Source: Rhynchospora pubera (lineage: Eukaryota > Streptophyta > Magnoliopsida > Poales > Cyperaceae). From it: DNA of 64,000 nt. The position numbers were made by a program, and so were the translations under genes. Where the stretch lies: assembly GCA_028095005.1 (NCBI GenBank), contig CM051460.1, positions 233,944,742 to 234,008,741 of the forward strand. Reading direction: 5' to 3'. How positions within the stretch are numbered: position 1 is the stretch's first letter; each line of letters opens with the position of its first letter. Shown here piece after piece: positions 8,968-20,610 of the stretch. The notes under the pieces were generated by a model, which saw nothing but the letters and a program-made list of their open reading frames with translations, was not told the DNA's origin and made no database searches.

Positions 8968-9054
8968 TGGAACTTTCTTCTTATTAAAAAAAAAATAAAT
9001 AATTCTTTGTATTAAATTTTTTTGTGTCTGAATTTTTATATTAAATAATTTCGG
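8912..9054 (-). repeat. right terminal inverted repeat of MULE copy 1
   Basis: Reverse complement of 2077-2220, ending ATTTCGG next to the target duplication AATTTTAGC. Confidence 0.9.
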
Positions 9055-9063
9055 AATTTTAGC

Positions 9064-9650
9064 TCTCAGTTTTAGAGAGAATAGTATAAGATATGACTAA
9101 TAAATAATTCAAACTTGGGCTTACCCATTTCCCTGTGCTTCTGTTTAAGAGATCTGATAAGTGATAACGATCGCTGACCGCCCAAACTCTTATATCACAG
9201 TTGATCCCATATATATATAGGAGGTACATAAAAAGTATAAAAGTAAAGCTATATTATTGGTAGTTTTTCCTTCAACTATAAATAACGGCTATTTTACAAT
9301 TTTGGTCATAAAGTTTCAGCATTTTCACCTTTTTTTTCCACAATCTTTTTCAATAAAACGTCCGGAGACGGGAGTTAACTGTTAAGGTGGAGCCTCTCAT
9401 CAAAGCAAAAGGTGCATATATGGTACCTGCAGACCGATCGGTACAATAGACTTAATTCCAGTTTTGAATTTTAATTTTGAGAGCAAACCGGAGGTCGGGA
9501 TTCTTCTTTTTCCGTTCTCTTTTTTTTTCCTTTATTTTTTTCAATAAATCCAAACTGGAGCTTCATTTTAAAAATTTGTTTTCTACGAGAATAATTGTTC
9601 ATAAACAGATTATAAATGTAAATCTAATTATGATTAATCTTTTTCATTAT
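9064..9650. other. intergenic, no gene seen
   Basis: AT-rich DNA with no convincing coding or repeat structure. It is the right flank of MULE copy 1. Confidence 0.45.
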
Positions 9651-9807
9651 GGATGTGTTTGGATCGTTGAAAGAAAGAAGAAGAAGAAGGAAGAAAAAGA
9701 AAAAAAATTATAAACAATTTAAACTTTTCACAAAGTTACACACTTTCCAATACTTCTTCTCACTTCTTCTCTTCTTCCTTTCTTCTCACACCTATCCAAA
9801 CGCACCC
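9651..9807. mobile_element. MITE with accessory core
   Basis: Ends GGATGTGTTTGGATCG and TATCCAAACGCACCC; TAT on both sides is a possible 3-bp target duplication. The centre has ATTATAAACAATTTAAACTT and TCACAAAGTTACACAC, the family core. The arms are purine/pyrimidine-rich (AAGAAG / CTTCTT). No coding capacity. Confidence 0.75.
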
Positions 9808-10515
9808 TATGATTTAAGAAACAGGGTACTCCAGGAGTTTGATCAACCCAAGATGAAGATTGAATGAGTAACTATCCAGATTTATGCTGCTGTCACAATA
9901 TCGAAAAAAAAATATATATACATATCTAGATTTACATTTACATAAAATGGTTGATTACATTGGAATCTTCAACTTCTTTTCCTCGGTTCACATTAATGTT
10001 TCCTACCAGATCCAAAATTTCAACGACCCATGGATACATGTTACATGTATTATGTCTAGCTGGACTTTTAACTTTTGAACAACTTCTGCTTATAGTATTT
10101 ATATATATAATAATAACATAAATTGAGATATTTGTCGCCGAATATATATGGTCAAAAGAAACTTCATTGTTCCTTCCTTTATCTTCTCTTACCATACTTC
10201 GTTCTTGCTTTTTATTATTATATGTGATATGATGGCACTTTCAAGAGGAGCTGTTATGAGACTGCCCAAGCTCCCAAAATATATAGCTAACAAGTCGAAC
10301 AACAAATTGAAAAAAATAAAAGCCTGCACCCTAGTCTTGTAGTCAGCTTAATAAATTATCACTTTGTAAAGGAAGAAAAGTTGTAATTATAATATACTTA
10401 TATCTAGTTATACATCGACTGATTTAATGAAGCGTGAAGTGGTTGTACTTTTTTATCCCAAATTTTGAAGTGGATGTACCAATTGCGACATTTTATAATT
10501 ATTCTAATTCTAATA
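9808..10515. other. intergenic, no gene seen
   Basis: AT-rich with short, unsupported open frames on both strands. No repeat or gene recognised. Confidence 0.45.
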
Positions 10516-10663
10516 GGCTCCGTTTGGATGGGTGCAAGAATAAGGAAATAGTTTCTTTCTACTTTCAAATTTATTATAAACAATCAAAACTCTTCACAAA
10601 ATTACACACTTTCCAATACTTTTTTTCTTATTCCTCTTATTTCCACACCATCCGAACGGAGCC
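10516..10663. mobile_element. MITE with accessory core
   Basis: Ends GGCTCCGTTTGGATGG and CCATCCGAACGGAGCC. AATA occurs on both sides. The core ATTATAAACAATCAAAACTC is followed by TTCACAAAATTACACACTTT. No coding capacity. Confidence 0.75.
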
Positions 10664-10918
10664 AATAGTTAAAAGCATAGTTCTGAAAATCGTCCGATTT
10701 CGAGCATAAGGGCCCTTCTGTTTTTACGCTATACAAAGAGAGGGAGATACGGCGGGAAAGAGAAGATAAAGATGAAACGTTCAACTGGATAGATCCAATT
10801 CGGATTTTTCTTTTTCAAAAAAAAAAAAGGACAGTCTAGATATTTCATTATTGAAATTTTTTTTAAAAAAAATGTCTGATGTAAAAATTGATCCAAAAGA
10901 CAAAAATATTATAAATAT
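10664..10918. other. intergenic, no gene seen
   Basis: AT-rich spacer with A and T runs. Nothing recognised. Confidence 0.4.
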
Positions 10919-12460
10919 GTAATTATTGAATTATATTTATATTTAGTGCTTATAAAGTATATTTATAGTTCATTGAGCTCCTATTAAGCACATTTAGAGA
11001 TTCCAATTACATTTGAAGTCAATAGATCACATAAGTTAACATTTGAACTCCAGATACGCAATAACATTCAAATCATAAATATTATAATTATCAATAAGAC
11101 AATAATTATGTTTGTATTTAGTCCTTATAAAGTATATTTAAATTTTATTTTGAGCACTTGTTTAGTATTTTCTTATTTATTCGAACCATATCTTAGGGGA
11201 AAAAAAACTAACATTTGAAGATTTGGAACTCCATATGTCATGTCGGATAATAGTCACATAAAAAAATATGCTGACTACTGAATTATATTTGTATTTAGTG
11301 CTTAATAATGTATATTTAATTCTTGTTTTGAGCATTTTAAAAGATTCCATCCACATTTGAAATCCGTAATAAAAAAAAAATAACATTTAGACTCTGAATG
11401 TGATGCCAAACAACACTCATATATTATATGTTCTAATTATTGAATTATATTTGTATTTAGTGCTTATAAATTATATTCAAAACATATTTTAAGCACATGT
11501 TGACCATATTAATCATATATTACAAAAATTAACATCTGTACTTCACATATGCCAAATAATGTTATGATCATAATGTAGTAATTGTTGAATTATATTTGTA
11601 TTTAGTGTTTATAAAGTATATTTAAACCTCATTTTAAAAACTTGTTGAGTATTTTAAGCAATTCAAGCTACATTATAAGTTAGTAGATCACAAAAGTTAA
11701 CATTTGTACTCTACATATGAATATATGATGCCAAATAATGTTAAAATAATAAATATGCTAATTATTAACTTATAATTGTATTTAGTGATTATAAAATATA
11801 TTTAAAATTCATTTTGAGCATCCGTTGAGAATTTTAAACGATTCTAGCCATATTTGAAGTCCGCATATCATAATAATCAATATTGGAATCCACATATCAA
11901 ACCAAATAATATTCATATCTCTCATATTTCAATTATTCAGTTATCACTTTCATATTTCAATTATTTAGTGATTATAAATATATTAGAAGCTCGTTTGAAG
12001 CACATGATTAGAATTTTTAAGCAAATATTGACAGATTATAGGTCTTGAGGAAACATAAATTAAATTATCCTTGTTAAGTTAAGAGGTCATGCACTCTTAC
12101 TTATTCGAATTATTGAAAGATATAGTTATTTTGTGCATATGAAGCACATTTAAAAATGGTTTTAAATACCTGATGAGTATTTTAAGTTATTCTATGTACA
12201 ATATAATGTTCTAAGATAATAAAAAATAATATTTGCACTCTCCATTATGATGCAAAATACGTTGTAGATCTTACCTATCCAAATTATCTAATGACATAAC
12301 TTTTTTTATTGCATGTAAAGTGAATTGAAATCTTGTTTGGAGCACTTGATGAGAATTTTAAACTATTCTAGAAACATTTAGATCTAAGAATAACAAAAAA
12401 AAAACTAATTATTGAAAGATATTTAAAAGTCGCAGGTTAAGGATTTCCATTCATTTGTTA
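10919..12460 (+). repeat. decayed tandem repeat, period about 150-180 bp
   Basis: The phrase AATTATTGAATTATATTTGT, followed by ATTTAGTGCTTATAAAGTAT, returns with drift at about 10919, 11100, 11272, 11434, 11578, 11759, 11930, 12106, 12277 and 12406. Each unit continues with a TTTTGAGCACTTGTTGAG-like stretch, a CACATTTGAAGT-like stretch and a CATATGATGCCAAATAATG-like stretch. Units have diverged strongly, more so to the right. No coding frame runs across units. Confidence 0.8.
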
Positions 12461-13056
12461 ATGACCTCATGAAAAAACTGACCGCTTGAGAAATTTCGGA
12501 CGATGATTAGATTGTTGGGCTTTTCTTCAATTATTGCGGTAATAGTGGGCCCTTCTTGATCAATGTAGGCTCAATTTGGGTCGAAATTGTTAAAGAAGTC
12601 CCAATTCTCAATCTTGCTCCTTTGCTTGCTGTGGGAGCGTGGGATAAAGCATTTTCAATAATAAAGGCTTCGGCTTTAGTCTGTTGATTTTTTTTTTCTT
12701 TAATTTACTCTTCTCTAGTCAAATGCAATAAACGTACATCATAATCATGAACGAAATAAAAAAAAAGAGTGTTGACTCTATGAGTCAAGGGATGGAAAAT
12801 TATTATTAGTTGCTCAAGGGAATAAATGTGGATTACGTTTAAAGACAGATTTACTAATTAAAAAAATAAAGTGATGTAATTCTTTTGCAACTGTTACAAA
12901 AAAGAATAATACATTTGAAGGATTCCAGAGAGGCGTGGTCTACTCTTATGGTCTACGTCAGACTTGGACCAATGGACTTCTAGAAGTTATAAATACCTCG
13001 ATTCAGTCAAAGAAATCAGAGAAAAAAAAAAAGGAAAAAGCAGATAAAGATGATAA
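12461..13056. other. intergenic, no gene seen
   Basis: Mixed AT-rich sequence without coding or repeat structure that I can support. Confidence 0.4.
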
Positions 13057-13341
13057 GAGCTGTCAAACATTGATGATGGAACGGAAATCACCTGTTCATT
13101 TTCGTTCCGTTCCAGGTGACAGAACAGAAATGATGTTTCGTTTTCGTTTCATTCCACCGAAATTCCTTCCAAAAGCTGGTTCACTTTAATTTTATACTGA
13201 AATTTTCCATTTCGACATTCCGCGGATCAATATCGTTGTTTCATTTCCGTTCTGTGTGCTGAAACGTAACTAGAAACTCTTCCATTTCCGTTCCATTCCG
13301 GACGGAACGGAACGTGCGAAACGGATGACTATTGACAGCTC
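13057..13341. mobile_element. hAT-like MITE
   Basis: Ends GAGCTGTCAAACATTGATGA and GACTATTGACAGCTC. Internal inverted blocks include TTCCGTTCC-rich arms (GGAACGGAA near 13078; CGGACGGAACGGAACG near 13300). The size (285 bp) and the GAGCTGTCAA terminus fit a non-autonomous element. I could not identify an exact target duplication. Confidence 0.55.
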
Positions 13342-14957
13342 TAAACATGATATCTTGGATATCAGGCACAACATAGCTATGGTGGTCCAGTCCAATGTCC
13401 ATTCCAATTGGCACGAGCTGCTTAGGTGGCGACAAAGTAGGGGAATGAGAGAGATTTGGAGGTTTACTTTGAGAGCACTAGCGGTGACCGTACCACCGCT
13501 ATTTAAGGGACTCATTTATTTTGTCATCTTCCCTCTCCCTTTTGTTATTTTCTCCCTGTATTATTGAGAAACAAAGAGTTGCAAGACCAATACAGTTGAA
13601 AAGAAATCTGGATCCCTAATCCGTTAAGCTAAAATTCTAACACAGCTCCCATTAAAATGCCTTCTAAAATATCTCCAGCAGATATTACTATCAAGTGTAA
13701 TGTTTTAAAATATAACTACAAGTACAACATTACCAATACCAAATACTTATAAAGACAAAATATTTATAAATAGGATGATGCATCAAAAGACGCTACACCA
13801 ATATATCAAGAAACAACTGTGAAGCATTTGGGATCTCCGGGCCAAATTCCGGAATCAAACTCATATCCTCTATTTTTTATCTCTTCTATATTTTTCCCTT
13901 AGTAACTTGTAAAAAATTTCCATCCATAAAATAATGGGACAATATTAAAGTCAGTTTAAAGTCGTCATTTTTAATTTTACAAAAAATGAGGCCAATAAAA
14001 ATAATTCTAATTATTATTACAAATTTAATAAATCAGTCCTTATTCATAACACAACACCTCTAAGTAATTAAATGAAATTTTTTTTATAGGAAAACTATGA
14101 ACCATAAACAACTATAATATCACATCATTTTCATCCGTGATCCTCTAATTTTGCCTATCTCTACTAAATTTCTATGTTAGATGAATTGTTTGAGCTTGGA
14201 CTGATGAGAAATGAAATAACATGAACATAAAAATGTACGGAGATTTTGAGAAATCTTATTAAAATATATTATTTAGCTTCAATATATTTTCATGAATAAT
14301 ATGGAGTATATTTAAAAAAAATTATTTCACATATACTCCAAGGTCCAAATGTGTCCCCAATCTTACATAACGCATAAATTGGAGTATATAATATATATGA
14401 GTTAATCCAATAAATATTCTAGATATCATTAACAACTATTTCGGTTTTTTATGTTAATTAGCGATAACTATATGAAATCAAAACTTCGAAAAAAAAAACC
14501 TATACGATACAAACAAAATTTGAACAATAAATAAATACTTAATTCAGGAGTTTGAGAGCGCTTTTGCATGTACTCCTACCAATAATCAAAATGTATCTAA
14601 CCCTCTCCGGTCCAGGCGAATTTATGTCCCCACTCAAAACTTTTCTCACGCACACAACTTTACGATTTACTTCTATCCAAGAATTCTTACTTCCTGCTGA
14701 ATTCAATCGGTTTCAGGGATTAAAAAGTAAAACGAAAAATTTCAGGATGTAATATTTTGGACAAATTTTATACAGTAATTAAATAAATTAAACTAGAAGG
14801 CTAGCATGGGATACTTTTAACAACTTGAAAGTAATGACATGCTTATGAAAAATAGTTAGATTCGATGAATGGACTATTTTTTTTTTGCCAAACCATATAA
14901 GTTTTCTAATAGTCTAGTTTTGAATTTATGTTCCTTGATAAATCATCAAATAACTAA
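13342..14957. other. intergenic, no gene seen
   Basis: AT-rich sequence. The open frame at 13325-13567 partly overlaps the hAT-like MITE and shows no domain. No gene or repeat recognised with confidence. Confidence 0.45.
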
Positions 14958-15100
14958 AGCTCCGTTTGGATGAGGTGTGGGAAGAAGGGAAGAAGTGGGA
15001 AAAAGTATTGAAAAGTGTGTAATTTTGTAAAGAGTTTGGATTGTTTATAATAAATTTCTTTCCTTCTTTTCTTCTTCCCACACTGTATCCAAACGGAGCC
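14958..15100. mobile_element. MITE with accessory core, TAA target duplication
   Basis: Ends AGCTCCGTTTGGATGAGGTG and ATCCAAACGGAGCC. The 3-bp duplication TAA is at 14955-14957 and 15101-15103, as expected of Tourist/PIF-type MITEs. The core is in the opposite orientation to most other copies (GTGTGTAATTTTGTAAAGAG, then TTTGGATTGTTTATAATAAA). Confidence 0.8.
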
Positions 15101-15563
15101 TAAATTATAGGAGAGTAAGCATGTTTCTCAAGTTTCACTCCGAAAAAAAAAATAACTATCGAAAGAATTTTAGTATAAAATTTAGTAATTTTTTTTTCTT
15201 CAATCATCAAATTCTAGATGTAATTTTTTTTAAAAAAAATGCTAATGTTTTTTACAATTGAAAAAAAATGCGATGTATTATTACATATGACCTTTATACA
15301 GAGAGATGCAAAAGATTTTTTTGTCTTAATTTTATTTATTTATTTTTGTGTTTTAGGGTGTGCTCCATAATCATAATAAGAGGGCAGAGGAAGTAAAGAA
15401 ACATAATAAAAGAATTGGGATGATCATATTTGGCTTCATGATTTTCGTTACTCCACAACAAAATGACACGATGTGAGATGGGGTTAAGATAGACAAAAAA
15501 AATTAATTGGTTTTCATATTGTTATTGTTATCCTTCAGTTTAGAGGGGGGGGGGGGGTTCACC
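15101..15563. other. intergenic, homopolymer-rich
   Basis: AT-rich with long A and T runs, ending in a run of 13 G (about 15545-15557) next to the hAT insertion. No gene seen. Confidence 0.45.
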
Positions 15564-15571
15564 TCGTCAGA

Positions 15572-16665
15572 CAGTGGCGGAGCCAGAAATTTCAAGAATG
15601 GGGTTCAATTCAAGATTCATACATGTAATAATATATAATTATAAATTCACATCCTCCTATTTCAATTTGCTCAAATTTACATGTTTTTGGTTGATTTGGG
15701 CCTCTATTTAAGTAAATTCTTCGAACTTCATCTTGCTCATTCGGATGGTACTCGAAAATCTTCGGACGCTTTGCCGAATCGACGGGTAGTCTTTCGGGTT
15801 AATTTGAATCTGTTTAGGGGCTTGAGAGGTAGTTGAATCATCATGTCGTTGTTTTCGTTTCAAAAACTTCTCCATGAGATATCTAATAGAAAAATATCAA
15901 GAGAGATGATTAGATGAAGTTACTAATCAATAGACAAATAAAAAATATTAAATAGAACACATTACTCACACATAAAATAATTTTATGTTTGAAAAATCAT
16001 AGTTCTAAAAATTGAAATGGGCAAGAATATATTTTAATTTCCATCATACTTATGCTAATTAATCACAACAAGTCAAAGACTGCAAAAAAAAAATACATAA
16101 ATTTCTTGGTTCTGACAAGCGGGCCGTGAGTTGCATAACAACATAAACTATTTAATATGCCAAATTGCAACTTAATTAAAAAAATTCTTGTACCTATATG
16201 TAGCGAGATGCCAAGATCCAAGTTCTTCAGTTAATTTTTTTTTTCTCCTGTTTTTTTCTCGTGGACCATATGCTTACAAAGACATAAAGAAAAAAAAAAA
16301 GAGAAAGGAGAGTAAAAGAAAGAAATGGGTTTTTGATGAATGGGGAATGGTGAGTTGTTATTCTGGGAATAGAAAGTTTGATGAGAAAAGTTGGCTCACT
16401 TTACTTTTTTTTGTTCCCATTCAATATCTTTTATTGTTTTATAAGAAAAATGCTAATTTTACTTCAAAAATAACCTAACAAGGATACTTCCATATATTTT
16501 GATGGGGTTCAACCAATAAAATAACGTATAAATTTAATGGGGTTCAAACTATTACATCCATACAATTTTTCATCATAAAAGTACATATTTTTATATGTTA
16601 GTTACAAATATTTTTTTTTAATGGGGTCAATTGACCCCCCTCCCTTCCACCTATCTCCGCCACTG
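15572..16665. mobile_element. non-autonomous hAT element
   Basis: The ends CAGTGGCGGAGCCAGAAATT and ATCTCCGCCACTG form short inverted repeats. A perfect 8-bp duplication TCGTCAGA flanks it at 15564-15571 and 16666-16673, the hAT size. Subterminal GGGGTTCAA repeats occur at both ends, as in hAT elements. The 1,094-bp interior has only short, domain-free open frames, so it is non-autonomous. Confidence 0.85.
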
Positions 16666-16849
16666 TCGTCAGACCTTTACTCCGCTAATATTTAGCTTTT
16701 TCTTGGCGATTTTGGAAAACAATATTGGACACTGATATCTCTTATTTATATATACGTTTTGACCATACTTGGCACCAAAATACTATTCAAACCAATGATA
16801 TTCAATGTGCTTTTATGCTTTATTTTGCAAGATTGGATACTGCCGTAGC

Positions 16850-18375
16850 AATTTGATTTGTTTTGTAGGAACTTAGTGGATTGGGCATAATTATCACATA
16901 AAAAGGTGGATTTATGAGAAGAAAATGACTAAATAGAATGCATAGCACTGTAGAGCTCATCCTAAGCTTTCCAACGATCTTTGAATCACCTCAATCGGAG
17001 TCCGGATAAAAAATTATGGTCAAAATACTATCGGTGCGCAGTGCTGGAAAATAATTTTGATCCGAAATTATTTATTTCGGTCCGAAATTTTGTGAAAAAG
17101 TCAGTTTTGGCAAGTTTTGAAGATAGAAACTTTATTTTATGGCAGGATCTCGTGAACCCTTGCCCTAACCTGCCTCCCAAGCCTCCTCCCTGGCCATATA
17201 TGCACGAAATTACAGAGAGGAAAGAATCCCACCTTCCATACAATAATTTCCATCTTTTTCCGCCACCGTTCTCACGCCGAAAGGCGTGGGATTCCACCTC
17301 TTGCAGCGGAGCACGACCATGGCAGCAATCTTGGAGCGATTCTGGACGCGACGGCGGTAGAACTGATCCAACCACGACTTCGGACGATCGATATCTCGAT
17401 AGAAGCGATATTTGGTTTATTCTTTCCTTTTCTCTTGATAATTTGATCACATGGAGTTTGTATCTTGCTTTGTTTGCATGTTAGGCTAGTTTCTTACGTC
17501 TTAGGGCTAGGTAGTAGTTTAGTTTAGTATTTGTGATGACTTGATGTGATTGGATTATTGCTATGTGATTTTGATGTGTTGAGAATTATTATTTATGCTT
17601 AGTTTAATTATTTGTTTCTTTTATGTTTACCTTTGGATGAATCACGACGTCTTTAGGGCATTAAACTAGACTAAACACATAATTGATTAAGTAATTGAGG
17701 TAAGCCAAACGCTCGAAAGAGGAGGTTAACTAATCGACCGTTAGGTGTAGTTTCTAAACGATCTGAAAGGACTTAGATACCTCTGGAAATCAAACACAAA
17801 GAACTTAATTGATTAAATTCCGACATGAAAGTTTAGGACTAGTCAATTACATGGTAAAAATCGAGTTCCAAACCAAATTTAAAACCAAAATTGCGATGGC
17901 TGAGGGTAGGACTTAGGTATGGTCGACAAGTAACCTTCACATAACCTTACCTAAAAATATCAAGTCAAAACAGAGAGTCTAGAGCACTTTTCGGCACAAA
18001 ATATATATAAATTTCGGTCCGAAATTTATAAATTTTGGTCCGAAATTTTTGATATTCTGGTCCGAAATATATATAACAACGCTTTAGAGCTAAACTAAAT
18101 GAACCCAAAACCTTAGGATATTCATTTGCATCTGTTTGAGTCCAGAAAACCTTGAAAATCACCAAAAATATTTATAATACTCGCACTTTAGATAATTGTC
18201 TTTTCCATAAAACTCCAAAAAATTAATTGTCTAGCTTTCGTGAGGAAGTAAAGTCTAGTAATCAGTTGTACTGTCCCTTGGGTTCGACCCTAAAGGTTAA
18301 CTAAAACGACTAGTGGGATTAGCTCTAGGATATAAATTTATTTGATATCCTAGGTTTCAAAGCCTTCATCAGACA
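16850..18375 (+). repeat. LTR-retrotransposon-like noncoding remnant
   Basis: The left part reads GAGCTCATCCTAAGCTTTCC and then AATCACCTCAATCGGAGTCC, wording I know from plant Ty3/gypsy LTRs. The right part has TGTCCCTTGGGTTCGACCC, typical of the end of such LTRs or leaders. No gag or pol frame is present. A 500-bp open frame (16981-17484) has a retroelement-like context and no domain. CGGTCCGAAATTT motifs occur at 17059-17094 and 18012-18070. The boundaries are approximate and a solo LTR cannot be proven. Confidence 0.4.
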
Positions 18376-18399
18376 CATCAAATACATTATTTTTAATTT

Positions 18400-18630
18400 G
18401 GGTGTGTTTGGATAGGCCGGGAATAGGGAATAGGAATAAGAAATTTCGATTTGCGTGCTTTTTCTTATTCTTGTGCAAAACAAACGGTATAAGAATAAGG
18501 AATTTGGGCCCTTATTCCTATACTAACAAAACCATGGTATAAGAATAAGGAATAAGGATAAGCACGCAAACCGAAATTTCTTATTCTTATACCCTATTCA
18601 CGGCTTATTCCGTTGGATCCAAACACACCC
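18400..18630. mobile_element. MITE (CGATTTGCGTGC type), copy 1
   Basis: Ends GGGTGTGTTTGGATAGGCCG and TTGGATCCAAACACACCC. It is a near-complete hairpin: AATTTCGATTTGCGTGC on the left returns as GCACGCAAACCGAAATTTC on the right. A relative lies at 62239-62468. No coding capacity. Confidence 0.8.
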
Positions 18631-19387
18631 AAAAAATGATAGAAGTGTGAATAGGAGAATTGTGGGATTAAAAACATGAGTGATGCGACATTAATAAAAA
18701 AAAATTAATTTTAAACAAATGAGTGAAGCAACACAATCACGATCAAATAAAATTACCACCAATGAATATCTTTTTTTTTTCTAAATTTATATCTACGGTT
18801 AGAACTGCAATACTATGATATCCAATTTGATTCGTCTATTTTAAAATCTTTATTAATATTAAGGATACTTTTGTCATGGATACTTTTTTTTATATATAGA
18901 TCTAAATCACAACTATTCATTCAGAATGATGAATGGTTGTGAACTTGTGATTGATCAGAGATTGAACGAAGATTTAAATTTATACTCATTTTAGAAAAAA
19001 ATCATGACAGAATTATTCTACTATTAAATATCCGTACAAAATCACATTATAGCATCCGCACTCATCTTCTTTTATAGAAACACTAGATAGCAGATTAGCA
19101 GCTATCTAATTTCGCACTCATCTTCTTGATTAAATCCGCGTTGCAATTTGCACACGGTCCAATTTAATTCATTAATTAATAGGCTGCGCGGCCGCGGCTA
19201 CCAACTTCCTCTGGATTGTAAACATGCGTAAACTTCTTCGGTACAATATATTACACAGTCCACAGTTCCCTTGTCCTAGGACCCTTTGTCCGAGATGTGA
19301 CCCCATGCTCCTGTTCCACTGGACCAAAATAGACCCAAACTCTTCCCTCGTAGGGGTTCACATGCTCACATCACGGATCTCAGAAAA
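18631..19387. other. intergenic, upstream of the PRAF-type gene
   Basis: AT-rich, then GC-richer after 19180. A short direct repeat CGCACTCATCTTCTT occurs at about 19059 and 19111. It probably includes distal promoter sequence. No gene seen. Confidence 0.4.
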
Positions 19388-19780
19388 TTGGCCCTAGTCA
19401 GTGCACGTCGGTTCACTACACCGTGCTCTCACCTTTTTCATCTCTCTCCTTTAACGAAATTTGCTACACAGAGTCGAAGCGCACACCCCGCCGCACACAC
19501 CACTGTCGGTCTCCTCTCAGTTTCTCTCCGAGGAATCAGGAATCCGATCACCGCCATTAAACGAAATAGCGATCGAAGGTTTCGTTTCGTAGATTGAGTT
19601 TTCCTCTCTGGCGCGTACGATTGGAGCGCGAACATTTCTTGGTTTGGTTTGGGGAGTACAATTGATGAGAGAGAGAGAGGAAACTGAATCTATGAAGGGA
19701 AAAAGAATGGAATGGGAGATCTCCATGGGACTGGGAGCATTATCCACCTAGATTCTGACCCAGTAATTTAACCTTTCTTT
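19388..19780 (+). promoter_or_regulatory. probable 5' leader/first exon area of the PRAF-type gene
   Basis: A GC-richer, CT-rich stretch (CTCACCTTTTTCATCTCTCT) followed by GAGAGAGAGAGG, the usual look of a plant 5' leader. GTAATT at about 19761 could be a splice donor. Open frames here do not encode the start of a PH domain, which PRAF proteins usually have. The true start codon is therefore unresolved. Confidence 0.35.
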
Positions 19781-20610
19781 AATCAATTTCATTATTGACT
19801 TTTATTAGACTTTTTTTTTTATTTGATCAGGGAAGATTGAGTGTTGTATGATTGGGTTTCTTTTTTAATTTTTGTAGCCTTTTGTTTGTTTAAGGTTCTT
19901 GTAGTAAGATTGATTACTAATTGAATGAATGACCAGTATGGCACCAACCTTGTGTGGCATTGACCTTATTAGTTTGCAAATAAATAATAAATATGCGCAA
20001 TAGATTTAAAAAGAAAAAAAGAATCTTCAAGAGATTCCCAAGCAGTTCTTTTTCCCTCCCAAGAGTTCGGTATGCATAGCATAAAAAATGAAAAGAGGAA
20101 AGAAAACTGTATGTGCCATTGGTAGCTAAATACTGTTAGTCTGGTTGATAATAATGTATAATTTTTCCTTTGTTATATATTAATGGAATAGGGAGAATGT
20201 TATAGGTGCAGATAGGGCATACTTATTGTAAGATGCAAATGTGTTCGAATCGAGTTAACATAAGAAAGTGGCTAGATTATAGGATATTAGAGGATCCATA
20301 AAATATGACCCCTGAAGAGAATATAACAAAGTTGAGTGTGCTGAGAAGATGTAGTTTAATAACTTCACCCAACTGAAAAGCTGTGGTTGGCTTCAGATAA
20401 ATACATTAGGTCTTTCCTGGGCTGAATTTAAATTGAACAGGACAGTCCAGATAATGCTCGACCCACAAGTTTCAAAATTGTATTTTAGTATGGTAGCTAC
20501 CCAATCATTTTACGATTTGGTGTGTCCAATCCAAATTACGCGGTCCCGATCAGGCTAAACTTTAGTTAGAAAATGCAATATTGATTACTTGCCGTTTATT
20601 TAATTTTTAG

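Larger units (their letters stand above)
2077..9054 (+). mobile_element. autonomous-type Mutator-like element, copy 1
   Basis: Complete 6,978-bp element. The termini are CCGAAATTATTTAATATAAA and its reverse complement. The inverted repeats extend about 144 bp (2077-2220 and about 8912-9054). A perfect 9-bp duplication AATTTTAGC flanks it at 2068-2076 and 9055-9063. It holds three genes: a transposase (+, 2544-5181), an 84-aa protein (-, 6855-7109) and a 101-aa protein (+, 7585-7890). Four clusters of ACGCG/TTTATAAA palindromic modules lie between and around them. A second copy at 54551-61532 matches it almost base for base over the whole length. The structure recalls MuDR (transposase plus an opposing accessory gene), but with an extra gene. 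Confidence 0.95.

Noticed and set aside
16981..17484. A 167-residue open frame (+)
   Set aside because: It lies in LTR-like sequence and has no domain. Length alone is not enough, and an overlapping minus frame is almost as long.
19388..19597. An ATG-started frame upstream of the PRAF-type gene as its N-terminus
   Set aside because: It does not encode a PH-domain start and has no in-phase donor leading to 20611.
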